DNA of 33,110 nucleotides, taken from positions 1-33,110 of the forward strand of contig CAIYLB010000082.1 of the NCBI GenBank assembly GCA_903926935.1, read 5' to 3'. Position 1 is the first letter of the stretch. Every line of letters begins with the position of its first letter. The notes under the pieces were generated by a model. The model was given only the letters and a program-made list of their open reading frames with translations, did no database searches and had not been told where the DNA came from. Origin of the DNA: an uncultured Pseudomonadota bacterium. GTDB lineage: Bacteria > Pseudomonadota > Gammaproteobacteria > Burkholderiales > Methylophilaceae. Of the stretch, positions 26,136 to 33,110 are shown one piece after another. The position numbers and the translations under genes are program-made.

Positions 26136-26144
26136 TGCTAAAAT
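26136..26144 (+). promoter_or_regulatory. Extended -10 promoter of map-glnD
   Basis: TGCTAAAAT is TG, one base, then -10 TAAAAT (5 of 6), about 30 nt before the map ATG. No clear -35 is visible. Confidence 0.5.
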
Positions 26145-26174
26145 GAACAACTATATTATTTAGTTAGCAATTTC

Positions 26175-26972
26175 ATGGCAATCTCAATCAAAAATCAACA
26201 AGATATCGAAAAAATGCGTATTGCAGGCAAACTAGCCTCAGAAGTGCTCGATTTCATTACGCCTTACGTGGTGCATGGTGTTACCACAGACCAGCTAGAT
26301 AAGCTTTGTCACGACTACATTGTGGACGTACAAGACGCGATTCCTGCACCACTAAATTACGCGCCAGATGGCCACAAACCTTATCCTAAATCTATTTGCA
26401 CCTCAATTAACCAGCAAATTTGCCACGGTGTGCCTAGCGATAAAATGCTTAAAAATGGTGACATTGTAAACATAGACATTACCGTCATTAAAGATGGCTA
26501 CCACGGCGATACCAGCCGCATGTTTTGTGTGGGAGAAGTGACCAATCAAGCCAAACGTTTATGTGAATTTACCTATCAAGCCATGTGGCTGGGCATTGCT
26601 AAAGTAAAGCCAGGCGCTACATTGGGTGACATTGGTCATGCTATTCAAGTATTTGCAGAAAAAAGTGGTTATAGCGTAGTGCGTGAATTTTGCGGGCATG
26701 GCATTGGCAAAGTGTTTCATGAAGATCCACAAGTATTGCATTACGGTAAACCTGGCACTGGTGCGGTACTAAAAGCCGGCATGATGTTTACTATAGAACC
26801 CATGATTAATGCAGGGAAACGTGACATTAAACAAATGCCTGATGGTTGGACAATCGTGACAAAAGATCGTAGTCTCTCGGCACAATGGGAACACACTATT
26901 TTAGTCACTGAAACAGGCTACGAAGTAATGACTTTATCTAGCGGCACCCCGCCAACGCCAGCATTTGTTTAA
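26175..26972 (+). CDS. map: Methionine aminopeptidase, type I
   Basis: It removes initiator Met from nascent proteins. All five metal ligands of the pita-bread fold are present: Asp101, Asp112, His175, Glu208 and Glu239, plus His84 in QICHGVPS. The 265-residue length is normal for type Ia. It is divergent from rpsB and 80 bp upstream of glnD, the arrangement also seen in E. coli (rpsB-tsf opposite map-glnD). Confidence 0.98.
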   Translation: MAISIKNQQDIEKMRIAGKLASEVLDFITPYVVHGVTTDQLDKLCHDYIVDVQDAIPAPLNYAPDGHKPYPKSICTSINQQICHGVPSDKMLKNGDIVNIDITVIKDGYHGDTSRMFCVGEVTNQAKRLCEFTYQAMWLGIAKVKPGATLGDIGHAIQVFAEKSGYSVVREFCGHGIGKVFHEDPQVLHYGKPGTGAVLKAGMMFTIEPMINAGKRDIKQMPDGWTIVTKDRSLSAQWEHTILVTETGYEVMTLSSGTPPTPAFV

Positions 26973-27011
26973 GCACAATATTGAGTGTTAAATATAATGC
27001 TTAATATAAAG

Positions 27012-27048
27012 ACTTTAAGAAAACTTTTAAGAAAAACTTAGAGAAAAA
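27012..27048 (+). repeat. Three A-rich imperfect tandem units before glnD
   Basis: actttaagaaa, acttttaagaaaa and acttagagaaaaa follow each other directly (11, 13 and 13 nt). The last contains the only Shine-Dalgarno-like GAGA before the glnD GTG. Confidence 0.6.
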
Positions 27049-27052
27049 TCTC

Positions 27053-29722
27053 GTGGAAGTACTCACTGCTATTAATTCAAGCCATCATCAAGATGAAAAA
27101 GAACAAGTCGCCTACTGGCGACAGAATCTTAAAGATGGATTTTTAGCGCTTAAAGAAGAATTCACACTACGCCCAAACACGGCAAAACTATTCAAACAAC
27201 ATTGCAAGCTAGTCGACAATTTACTTGCTGAAGTTTGGGCGCAAGTAAATTTAGATAAACAATGTTGCTTGATTGCCGTTGGTGGCTACGGTCGTGGCGA
27301 GCTTTATCCACACTCAGACATAGATTTGCTTATTCTATTAACTGACGAATCAGCTAACGACCCATTAATAAATCACGCGATTGAATCATTAATAGGCTTG
27401 TTATGGGACATAGGCTTAAATGTTGGGCATAGCGTAAGAAGCCTAAACGAATGTGCGGCTGAAGCGCAAAAAGACATCACCGTACAAACCAATTTAATTG
27501 AATCACGCCTATTAGTAGGCAGCAGCTCTTTTTACCAACGCTTTTTAAGTAGCATTGATAACAGCATGAAGGTGCAGGATTTTTTCGCCGCAAAACTTAA
27601 AGAGCAAGATAACAGGCACGCTAAGTTTAACGACACCGCCTATAGCTTAGAACCCAATATTAAAGAAAGCCCCGGCGGCTTACGTGATTTACACATGATA
27701 ATGTGGTTAATGCGTAGCTTACAGATGTCTGAGAACGGCGACCAAAATACTAAGCTGCGCTTCAACAGCGCCACAGTTTGGTCGGTCTTGGTACAACAGA
27801 ATATCTTATCCGCACTTGAAGCACGCCAAATTCGACTTAATGAAAAAAACCTGCAATTACTACGCATACGATTACATTTTTTAAGTAAGCGTAGAGAAGA
27901 TCGCCTACTGTTCGATTATCAAAATGAGCTGGCGGCTAACCTAGGGTACATCAACACCCCAAGTAAGCGCGCCAGTGAACAGTTGATGCAAAGCTATTAC
28001 CGTAGCGCTAAATTTGTGCAGCTAATGAGCGAGATTATACTCAAGCTACTGGCACAAAAAATAGCCGCTAAGCCAGTCGTTATCAAACCTATTAACGACT
28101 ATTTTGAGGCACATGATCAATTACTAGAAGCCAAAACCGCCGGACTATTACAGCAACATCCATCGGCTATTTTGGAAGCTTTTTTTGTCTTACAGCAACA
28201 CATAGAACTCACGGGCATGGGCGCTACTTTTTTACGCAATTTGCAGCGCGTAAAAAAATTAGTCAATCGCGATTTTCGACAAAACCTGCAAAATAAAAAA
28301 CTTTTCATTGAAATACTCTCGCAAGCTAATGGTGTAAACCATGCGCTTAGAGCCATGAATCGCTATGGTATTTTAGGCTGCTATATACCTGCATTCGGTA
28401 AAATTATTGGCCAAATGCAGCATGATTTATTTCATGTTTATACCGTCGATGAACATATCCTAAATGTGTTGGCTAATCTGCGACGCTTTGCTAAGCCAGA
28501 ACTCAAGCATGAGTTTCCACTATGCAGTCAATTATTTGCCGCTTTTGACGCACCACATTTACTATATTTAGCGGCATTATTCCACGACATTGCAAAAGGA
28601 CGTGGTGGCGATCACTCAACGCTAGGAACAGTAGATGCGATTAATTTTTGCAAATTACATGGATTATCCAAAGCTGATCGCAAACTGGTTGCCTGGCTAG
28701 TTGAATCACATTTAAAAATGTCGTCTATAGCGCAAAAAACTGATTTATCTGACCCTAGCGTTATAGAATCATTTGCTAATTTTGTAAAAACTGAACGCAA
28801 TCTTGTTGCACTTTATTTACTAACCGTTGCAGATATACGTGGCACCAGTCCAGTGGTTTGGAACGCATGGAAAGCGCGCTTATTAGAAAGTTTATTTAAC
28901 GCAACAAAACTTGCGCTAGGGCTTAAGCTTAACCAAGATTTAACTATTCAAAATCAATATTCCCAACAAGCCATTTCAGCAAGAAAATTAGAAGCCTCAG
29001 AGAAATTAAATAAATTTGGCTTAAGTCGGCATTCTTATGAGCATTTATGGGAAAGTTTTGGTGCTAATTATTTTGTTCGCCATGAAAGCGACGAGATTGC
29101 TTGGCATAGCCGCTTGTTGACACCGCATTTAAATGCAGAAAATCCTATTGTACGGGCACGCTTAAGTCCAAGCGGCGACGGTATACAAGTGATGATTTAC
29201 AGCAAGGACCAAAACGATCTGTTTGCAAGAATATGTAACTTTTTTGATCGCATGGGCTACAGCATTGCAGAGGCCAAAATCTATACGACAGAGCATGCTT
29301 ATGCTTTAGATAGTTTTATTGTGTTGGATCAATCAGGCAAGTCGGTCAGTTACAGTGGCTTATTGAAATTTATTGAAGTAGAACTTACGCAAAAGCTTAA
29401 TGAAAACTGTTTACTAGAAGCGCCTTTGCAAGGACGCATCAGTCGGCAGGTTAAACACATGCCTATTCAGGCGCTAATCACCATAAGCGCGGAACCTGAC
29501 AACAATAGTCATAAATTAGAGATTGTTGCTAATGACCGCCCAGGCCTACTTGCTACAATCGCACACAAATTGTTAATTAATGGCATTGAATTACATAACG
29601 CAAAAATAAACACTTTAGGTAATCGTGCAGAAGACACCTTTTTAATTTCGGCTAAAAGAGGAAAAATGTTATGCAGGCAGCAACTAGAAATACTCAAAAT
29701 GGCGCTTATTAGTGAAATCTAG
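27053..29722 (+). CDS. glnD: Bifunctional PII uridylyltransferase / uridylyl-removing enzyme
   Basis: GlnD modifies PII (GlnB/GlnK) in response to glutamine and so sets nitrogen assimilation. The 889 residues show, in order, the nucleotidyltransferase motif GGYGRGELYPHSDID (Asp89 and Asp91), SPGGLRDLHMIMW, the HD hydrolase domain with LAALFHDIAKGRGGDHS (about 505-520), and two C-terminal ACT domains (about 700-775 and 805-889). It uses a GTG start with only a weak GAGA ribosome-binding site, suggesting low expression. It follows map and ends at a strong bidirectional terminator. Confidence 0.97.
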   Translation: MEVLTAINSSHHQDEKEQVAYWRQNLKDGFLALKEEFTLRPNTAKLFKQHCKLVDNLLAEVWAQVNLDKQCCLIAVGGYGRGELYPHSDIDLLILLTDESANDPLINHAIESLIGLLWDIGLNVGHSVRSLNECAAEAQKDITVQTNLIESRLLVGSSSFYQRFLSSIDNSMKVQDFFAAKLKEQDNRHAKFNDTAYSLEPNIKESPGGLRDLHMIMWLMRSLQMSENGDQNTKLRFNSATVWSVLVQQNILSALEARQIRLNEKNLQLLRIRLHFLSKRREDRLLFDYQNELAANLGYINTPSKRASEQLMQSYYRSAKFVQLMSEIILKLLAQKIAAKPVVIKPINDYFEAHDQLLEAKTAGLLQQHPSAILEAFFVLQQHIELTGMGATFLRNLQRVKKLVNRDFRQNLQNKKLFIEILSQANGVNHALRAMNRYGILGCYIPAFGKIIGQMQHDLFHVYTVDEHILNVLANLRRFAKPELKHEFPLCSQLFAAFDAPHLLYLAALFHDIAKGRGGDHSTLGTVDAINFCKLHGLSKADRKLVAWLVESHLKMSSIAQKTDLSDPSVIESFANFVKTERNLVALYLLTVADIRGTSPVVWNAWKARLLESLFNATKLALGLKLNQDLTIQNQYSQQAISARKLEASEKLNKFGLSRHSYEHLWESFGANYFVRHESDEIAWHSRLLTPHLNAENPIVRARLSPSGDGIQVMIYSKDQNDLFARICNFFDRMGYSIAEAKIYTTEHAYALDSFIVLDQSGKSVSYSGLLKFIEVELTQKLNENCLLEAPLQGRISRQVKHMPIQALITISAEPDNNSHKLEIVANDRPGLLATIAHKLLINGIELHNAKINTLGNRAEDTFLISAKRGKMLCRQQLEILKMALISEI

Positions 29723-29777
29723 TCACTATCTTCATTGAAGTAGAAATAGGTCGTCACATAACATATCCATACCCAAT

Positions 29778-29810
29778 AAAAAAGCCTTGATTAAAAATCA
29801 AGGCTTTTTT
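29778..29810. terminator. Bidirectional terminator between glnD and the cupin gene
   Basis: A perfect 15-bp stem AAAAAAGCCTTGATT/AATCAAGGCTTTTTT with a 3-nt loop lies between convergent genes. T-runs on both strands allow termination of both. Confidence 0.93.
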
Positions 29811-29865
29811 ATTTCCACACAGCCTATCGATAAATAGCTATTACGCTAGCTTTACCGAAAAGAAC

Positions 29866-30141
29866 TTAACTGTGTTTGTAATGTTTTTTCAATTGTTTTG
29901 TCACTTCCCAGTTTGACTTCATGCCTTTTGGGAACACCACGAAATCACCCGCTTTAATGACGACTGTTTCGCCACCTTGTGGTGTGACATGAATTTCACC
30001 TTCAAGTACGTAAGCACTTTCTGTCATAGAAAAATCTAGTGGGAATTTTGATGGTGCGCAATCCCAAATAGACCAGCTTGATACGCCTAGTGCTTTTAGC
30101 TTTTCTTCTGAAGGGTTATGTTCTACGGTAATTTGAGTCAT
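29866..30141 (-). CDS. Small single-domain cupin protein (Cupin_3/DUF861-like)
   Basis: This 91-residue protein has one cupin barrel: SSWSIWDCAPSKFPLDF, then AYVLEGEIHVTPQGGETVVIKAGDFVVFPKGMKSNWEV. The YVLEGE and GDFVVFPxG segments match the small Cupin_3 family, related to ureidoglycine aminohydrolase and EutQ-type domains. The usual metal-binding histidines of larger cupins are not obvious, so enzymatic activity cannot be assigned; sugar or small-ligand binding or a regulatory role are open. AGGAAGT precedes the ATG well. It is isolated: convergent with glnD and divergent from the regulator gene. Confidence 0.75.
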   Translation of the reverse strand: MTQITVEHNPSEEKLKALGVSSWSIWDCAPSKFPLDFSMTESAYVLEGEIHVTPQGGETVVIKAGDFVVFPKGMKSNWEVTKQLKKHYKHS

Positions 30142-30189
30142 TTTACTTCCTAAATATAGTGTTTAGATTTCAATTATTAAGGCCGCTAA

Positions 30190-30198
30190 ATATTAGCA
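30190..30198 (-). promoter_or_regulatory. Extended -10 promoter of the cupin gene
   Basis: TGCTAATAT on the minus strand (TG, one base, TAATAT), 48 nt before the start. A GCTAA/TTAGC inverted repeat with a 3-nt centre overlaps the -10 and could be an operator. Confidence 0.45.
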
Positions 30199-30505
30199 AC
30201 CTGAAAAAATAGTAGCGTAATTTAATCACGCAAACTTCGCCTTCGCATTCTACCCGCTAACTACATAATTCACATGGTCAAATGGTAAATATCAATAAAT
30301 AATAGAGTAATAACCACTATTTTAGTTACTAAATTTTTATTAAAAAATATGACATTTGAGTTATTTATTTTTATCAACAATCGATGATGTCGCAGGATAT
30401 TTTAAATATTTAGCAATATAGTTGCTTAATCTACATCTGTTGCCTTGCAATTTAATGATTACATTAAATAACCATTAAGTAACATATTAATAGCAATTTA
30501 TTAAA
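30199..30505. other. AT-rich divergent intergenic region
   Basis: Part of the 419-bp gap between the cupin gene and the winged-helix gene. It is very AT-rich, with no ORF, tRNA or strong hairpin. An 11-mer TGTCGCAGGAT at 30388-30398 recurs just after the winged-helix gene (30921-30931). Confidence 0.4.
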
Positions 30506-30524
30506 AATAATGATTATCATGACT
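30506..30524 (+). promoter_or_regulatory. Fur-box-like operator
   Basis: aataatgattatcatgact matches the classical 19-bp Fur consensus GATAATGATAATCATTATC at 14 positions, with a perfect ATGAT-T-ATCAT palindrome at its centre. It directly abuts the -35 region of the downstream gene, where a bound repressor would block transcription. The AT-rich surroundings raise the chance-match rate. Confidence 0.45.
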
Positions 30525-30552
30525 TTATCAATAAAAAAAATGTCTATATAAT
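30524..30552 (+). promoter_or_regulatory. Promoter of the winged-helix regulator
   Basis: TTTATC, a 17-bp spacer, then a perfect -10 TATAAT (30547-30552). The expected transcription start is about 30558-30561, at the ATG itself, so the mRNA would be leaderless or nearly so. Confidence 0.6.
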
Positions 30553-30560
30553 GTACACAT

Positions 30561-30917
30561 ATGTCAAATATTGAACAAAACAACCTAACCTTCCTTAAAT
30601 ACATCAGCTCGGCTTTGGCTGTAAGTGGAACGCTAAACTTCCCTGAGCTTGATCCGGTTGAGGAACGTCTGCTTAACTACTATGCAACGACTTGGCACTT
30701 AGATAAGTTGACCACGGTTATCGAAGCCATGCATGCATCAGCTGAAATTTCACCTAGCACAGTGCATCGAAGACTCAAGACCTTACGCAAAAAAGGCTAC
30801 ATTGGCTTAAGAGTAGATGATATTGATACTAGAATTAAATATATTGTACAAACTGAATTATGTAAGCAATATTTTGCACATCTTGGCGAGTGTATTGTTT
30901 CGGCAAACTCTAACTAA
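30561..30917 (+). CDS. Winged helix-turn-helix transcriptional regulator (MarR-like)
   Basis: The 118-residue protein has helical N- and C-terminal parts around a winged-HTH core at about 55-95. ISPSTVHRRLKTLRKKGYI reads as recognition helix plus turn, and GLRVDDIDTRIKYIVQT as the beta-wing. No ligand or metal site is evident (two cysteines, 97 and 106). No Shine-Dalgarno exists, and the perfect TATAAT ends eight bases before the ATG, so translation is probably from a leaderless mRNA. The next in-frame Met is at residue 57 and would destroy the domain. Targets are unknown; the TauE-like gene downstream or the cupin gene are candidates by position only. Confidence 0.75.
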   Translation: MSNIEQNNLTFLKYISSALAVSGTLNFPELDPVEERLLNYYATTWHLDKLTTVIEAMHASAEISPSTVHRRLKTLRKKGYIGLRVDDIDTRIKYIVQTELCKQYFAHLGECIVSANSN

Positions 30918-31294
30918 ACCTGTCGCAGGATGATGTGAAGTAATCAAGATTAAATTCGGCCTTCACACTCAGCAACTTACAAATTAGCTGCCAGAAGTCC
31001 AGCAACTAAGTACGCTTAGGAATCTACTACTTAGATATTCTGCTTAGATGCATGTAATGTGTATGCTATGAATTTATTCTAGGAACTAAGTCGGCACAAT
31101 AAAATAGGCTCAGATAAGGTGTATTGCTATAGTCCAAAACTTATTAAAAATATACTGATTGGATAGGTAAAAATAGTAGAAATATATCTTTGATATTAAA
31201 ATGACTTAATACAACGATAAAAAATTAGTCAGCACGCCCTATAAAAATCGGCTCGGATGATTGCTAACAGAGCCACTTCCCATGAATTAACAAT
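30918..31294. other. Intergenic region before the TauE-like gene
   Basis: 377 bp without an ORF of note. At its start is the palindrome CCTGTCGCAGG (30919-30929) without a T-run. At its end is a hairpin GGCTC/GAGCC (31250-31274, 15-nt loop) and a start-stop mini-frame ATGAATTAA (31282-31290) four bases before the permease ATG. I see no convincing promoter with both boxes. Confidence 0.45.
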
Positions 31295-32050
31295 ATGTTT
31301 CCCGACCCGGATTTTACAATACTCTTATTAATTGGTCTCGCTGGATTTTATGCTGGCACACAAAATACGCTAGCAGGTGGTGGCTCGTTCATCACCTTTC
31401 CAGCGCTGATGCTGGTAGGTCTCGATCCTTTATCAGCCAATATCACCTCAACTATAGCACTGTTTCCCAATCAAGTTACATCAGCATTCACGGGGCATAA
31501 GCTGGCTGGCGGCGTTGGTGAGGTTAGCCTAACTAGACTATTGATTATCAGTGTGCTTGGAGGCATTTTAGGTGGACTACTTCTACTAAACACTCCCGCC
31601 ACTTTTTTCATTCGACTTGTACCTTGGCTAGTATTATTTGCCACCACAGTTTTTGCTTGGGGTAGCTTCCGTAAACAGCCTTTACATGGGGCAAGTTTTG
31701 TTTCAAAGAGATTACTAATAACAGGTCAATTTTTAATCGGCATCTATGGTGGCTATTTTGGTGGTGGTATTGGCTTTTTAATGCTTGCAGCACTTACCGT
31801 TGCCGGTCAACAAGTGCGCATGGCAGCCGCCACCAAAAACATACTCGCCATGGCGATGAATGCATCTGCCGTGACTTTATTTATGTTTTCAGATAAGGTG
31901 CATTGGTATGCCGCTATTGCCTTAGCCGTTGGTGGAATAGGTGGCGCTTTCGCTGGGAATTACTTATTACACCGTATATCAGCAAAACTTCTTCGCGGTT
32001 TTATAGTTTTTGTGGGGGTGGTGCTTACAACTTGGTTATTCTTGCGTTAA
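31295..32050 (+). CDS. TauE/SafE-family membrane permease
   Basis: The 251-residue protein is almost wholly hydrophobic, with about eight predicted membrane helices in two related halves. GFYAGTQNTLAGGGSFITFPALMLVGLDPLSANITSTIALFP and GIYGGYFGGGIGFLMLAAL...AATKNILAMAMN are the paired TauE/SafE (DUF81) signatures. Members export or import anions such as sulfite or sulfoacetate; the substrate here cannot be told from sequence. No Shine-Dalgarno precedes the ATG, and a stop codon lies just upstream in frame, so this start is nearly forced. Confidence 0.88.
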   Translation: MFPDPDFTILLLIGLAGFYAGTQNTLAGGGSFITFPALMLVGLDPLSANITSTIALFPNQVTSAFTGHKLAGGVGEVSLTRLLIISVLGGILGGLLLLNTPATFFIRLVPWLVLFATTVFAWGSFRKQPLHGASFVSKRLLITGQFLIGIYGGYFGGGIGFLMLAALTVAGQQVRMAAATKNILAMAMNASAVTLFMFSDKVHWYAAIALAVGGIGGAFAGNYLLHRISAKLLRGFIVFVGVVLTTWLFLR

Positions 32051-32152
32051 AAAGCCAATAAGATAACCATCAGCAGGCTACGCCTGTATTCGTCACTCAA
32101 AATATTCACGTTAGACAAATTGGAGACATTTCGATATGCTGAACCAGTAAAT

Positions 32153-32172
32153 TAAGAGCGCTAAAGCTCTTA
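32153..32172 (+). terminator. Possible weak terminator after the TauE-like gene
   Basis: A perfect 7-bp stem TAAGAGC/GCTCTTA with a 6-nt loop lies about 100 nt past the stop. Only GTTTAAAG follows, so the U-tract is poor. Confidence 0.35.
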
Positions 32173-32288
32173 GTTTAAAGTTATTAGGGATAAATTAAGC
32201 GTTAAATCTATTATCTCACCACAAATTATAACTATTTCTGGCAAATGTCAGCTTCGTGTAAGCCAAACAATTCAATATATGCCTATAG

Positions 32289-32320
32289 AAAGATTAGAGT
32301 TTATTTATTACTCTATCTTT
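32289..32320 (+). promoter_or_regulatory. Hairpin just upstream of the 140-residue ORF
   Basis: AAAGATTAGAGT and ACTCTATCTTT form an 11-bp stem with one bulged T and a 9-nt loop, followed by TTTT only counting the stem end. It ends eight bases before the AAGGTG Shine-Dalgarno of the next ORF. It could be a leader hairpin or a weak terminator. Confidence 0.4.
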
Positions 32321-32344
32321 TGCTAGTTAAGGTGAATAAAAAAT

Positions 32345-32767
32345 ATGACACAGCTTACAGATTTTAACTTAAGCAGTCCAAAGAGATTTAATGGTTTACT
32401 TGAATTTGACAGAGATTATTGTAGCGACCATCTAGGGCTGTTCTTTCAGAACAACTATTCGCTACCTGCACTGACTTTAAATAAATTTAAAATCCCCGTT
32501 AAGTTCGCAACAAGCCGTGAGGAAAATTGCTTTGCAATCTGCGTAATGATGAATAATCATATTGTGGATTTAAAGTATTTCAGTGACATATTCCTTGAAT
32601 GGGATAACAAGATAGGTATAGCAAGCGTCTCGCCAGAACAAAGCTTAGATAAGATCGATACACTTCTCAATGATCAAAGATTACTGTCCGTCATCAAGAG
32701 CTTTAATAAAATCAATGAGGAGATTGTGATTGGGCGATGCAGAGACCTTGAATTCACTCCGCTATAA
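32345..32767 (+). CDS. Hypothetical protein, 140 residues
   Basis: I do not recognise this protein. A good Shine-Dalgarno (AAGGTG, ten bases before the ATG) and an upstream hairpin support it as a real gene. It looks soluble: no signal peptide or membrane helix, mixed alpha/beta character, four cysteines (26, 57, 61, 132) and an acidic bias. Motif-like stretches are LLEFDRDYCSDHLGLFF and a C-terminal IVIGRCRDLEFTPL. It stands alone between the permease and a bidirectional terminator. Its AT content matches the surrounding accessory DNA. Confidence 0.65.
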   Translation: MTQLTDFNLSSPKRFNGLLEFDRDYCSDHLGLFFQNNYSLPALTLNKFKIPVKFATSREENCFAICVMMNNHIVDLKYFSDIFLEWDNKIGIASVSPEQSLDKIDTLLNDQRLLSVIKSFNKINEEIVIGRCRDLEFTPL

Positions 32768-32901
32768 TGCACTTTTATTAAAAAAATTAGGCTAAACTTT
32801 ACTTTGATGTAAGGATAGATTTTTTCAGTAATCAATTGACGTTTACACAAAACTCTATACACAATCATCACCAGCGAGGGGTCATAAATTTTCAAATGAA
32901 T

Positions 32902-32935
32902 CAATAAAAAACCGGCATGCGCCGGCTTTTTATTG
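32902..32935. terminator. Bidirectional terminator
   Basis: The stem CAATAAAAAACCGGC/GCCGGCTTTTTATTG has one mismatch and an ATGC loop. T-runs on both strands suit its place between the convergent 140-residue ORF and the gene entering from the right edge. Confidence 0.9.
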
Positions 32936-32942
32936 AGACGTC

Positions 32943-33110
32943 TTATTTAATTGGCAAAAATACCAATTCACCAGCTTTCATATCAGGAATCAGGATATAT
33001 TTCCCATCAATCGACAGTGAAATATCTGCTGCTGACTTGTACCCTTCCGATAATAATTGTGGTGTAGCTTTAGGTTCACTAAGTTGCCAAACCTTACCGC
33101 CTGCCCAGTC
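32943..33110 (-). CDS. C-terminal end of a possible beta-propeller (SMP-30/NHL-like) protein
   Basis: Not in the ORF track. Hand translation from the right edge gives 55 codons to a TAA at 32943: it starts DWAGGKVWQLSEPKA, continues with SAADISLSIDGKYILIPDM, and ends ELVFLPIK. The pattern of short strands with AADISLSIDGKYILIPDM resembles one blade of an SMP-30/gluconolactonase or NHL beta-propeller. With only the last blade visible, family and function are tentative. A terminator lies 8 nt past the stop. Confidence 0.6.
   Translation of the reverse strand, partial: DWAGGKVWQLSEPKATPQLLSEGYKSAADISLSIDGKYILIPDMKAGELVFLPIK

Noticed and set aside
30226-30988. Loose similarity between aaacttcgccttcgcattc and aaattcggccttcacactc on both sides of the regulator gene
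   Set aside because: Too many mismatches and too short to claim flanking repeats of a mobile element.
32674-32904. 76-residue minus-strand ORF after the hypothetical gene
   Set aside because: It overlaps the better supported 140-residue gene, runs into the terminator stem and lacks a ribosome-binding site.
29866-33110. Mobile element or defence island
   Set aside because: No transposase, integrase, nuclease, toxin-antitoxin pair, tRNA or attachment repeats were seen; the genes look like ordinary accessory genes.
1-33110. CRISPR arrays, tRNA or rRNA genes
   Set aside because: No regularly spaced 25-40-bp repeats, cloverleaf-like sequences with CCA ends, or rRNA signatures were found on reading both strands.

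Overview
The window reads as chromosomal core sequence from an AT-rich betaproteobacterium. Gene order and protein sequences fit the Nitrosomonadales/Methylophilaceae (Methylotenera-like) lineage best, but the genus is inferred from general resemblance, not from a search. Genes are densely packed, with many 3-10 nt gaps or start/stop overlaps and several GTG or TTG starts.

Region 1 (1-5847, minus strand) is a fatty-acid/phospholipid block, in transcription order yceD, rpmF, plsX, fabH, fabD, fabG, acpP, fabF (cut by the left edge). It holds a near-consensus sigma70 promoter before rpmF, a terminator after rpmF, an excellent promoter before acpP and a hairpin between acpP and fabF. Region 2 (5953-9410, plus) is a two-gene biotin enzyme, a biotin carboxylase and a carboxyltransferase/BCCP subunit. 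It most likely forms a two-subunit pyruvate carboxylase supplying oxaloacetate, and ends in a strong terminator. Region 3 (9434-10857, plus) holds a YceF-type Maf nucleotide pyrophosphatase and an RsmI-like tetrapyrrole-methylase-family methyltransferase. The latter converges on rnhB with overlapping stop codons.

Region 4 (10854-25736, minus) is the classical rpsB-tsf-pyrH-frr-uppS-cdsA-dxr-rseP-bamA-skp-lpxD-fabZ-lpxA-lpxB-rnhB supercluster. It couples translation factors, UMP kinase, undecaprenyl-PP, CDP-diacylglycerol and isoprenoid synthesis, outer-membrane protein assembly and lipid A synthesis. Terminators after rpsB and after tsf split its front end into separate units, and rpsB has a long structured leader. 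Region 5 (26175-29722, plus) is map followed by glnD, reading away from rpsB, closed by a bidirectional terminator.

Region 6 (29866-33110) is looser, more AT-rich accessory DNA. It contains a small cupin protein (minus), a winged-helix regulator with a probably leaderless mRNA and a Fur-box-like site, a TauE/SafE permease, a 140-residue protein I do not recognise, and the C-terminal end of a possible beta-propeller protein.

Most of the window is well-known housekeeping biology and I see no clear new multi-gene system. The observations most worth checking are short direct repeats in several intergenic/promoter regions (acpP, tsf, pyrH, pycB), the rpsB leader fold, the placement of the carboxylase operon inside the yceD/yceF neighbourhood, and the regulator with a Fur-like site and a leaderless start.
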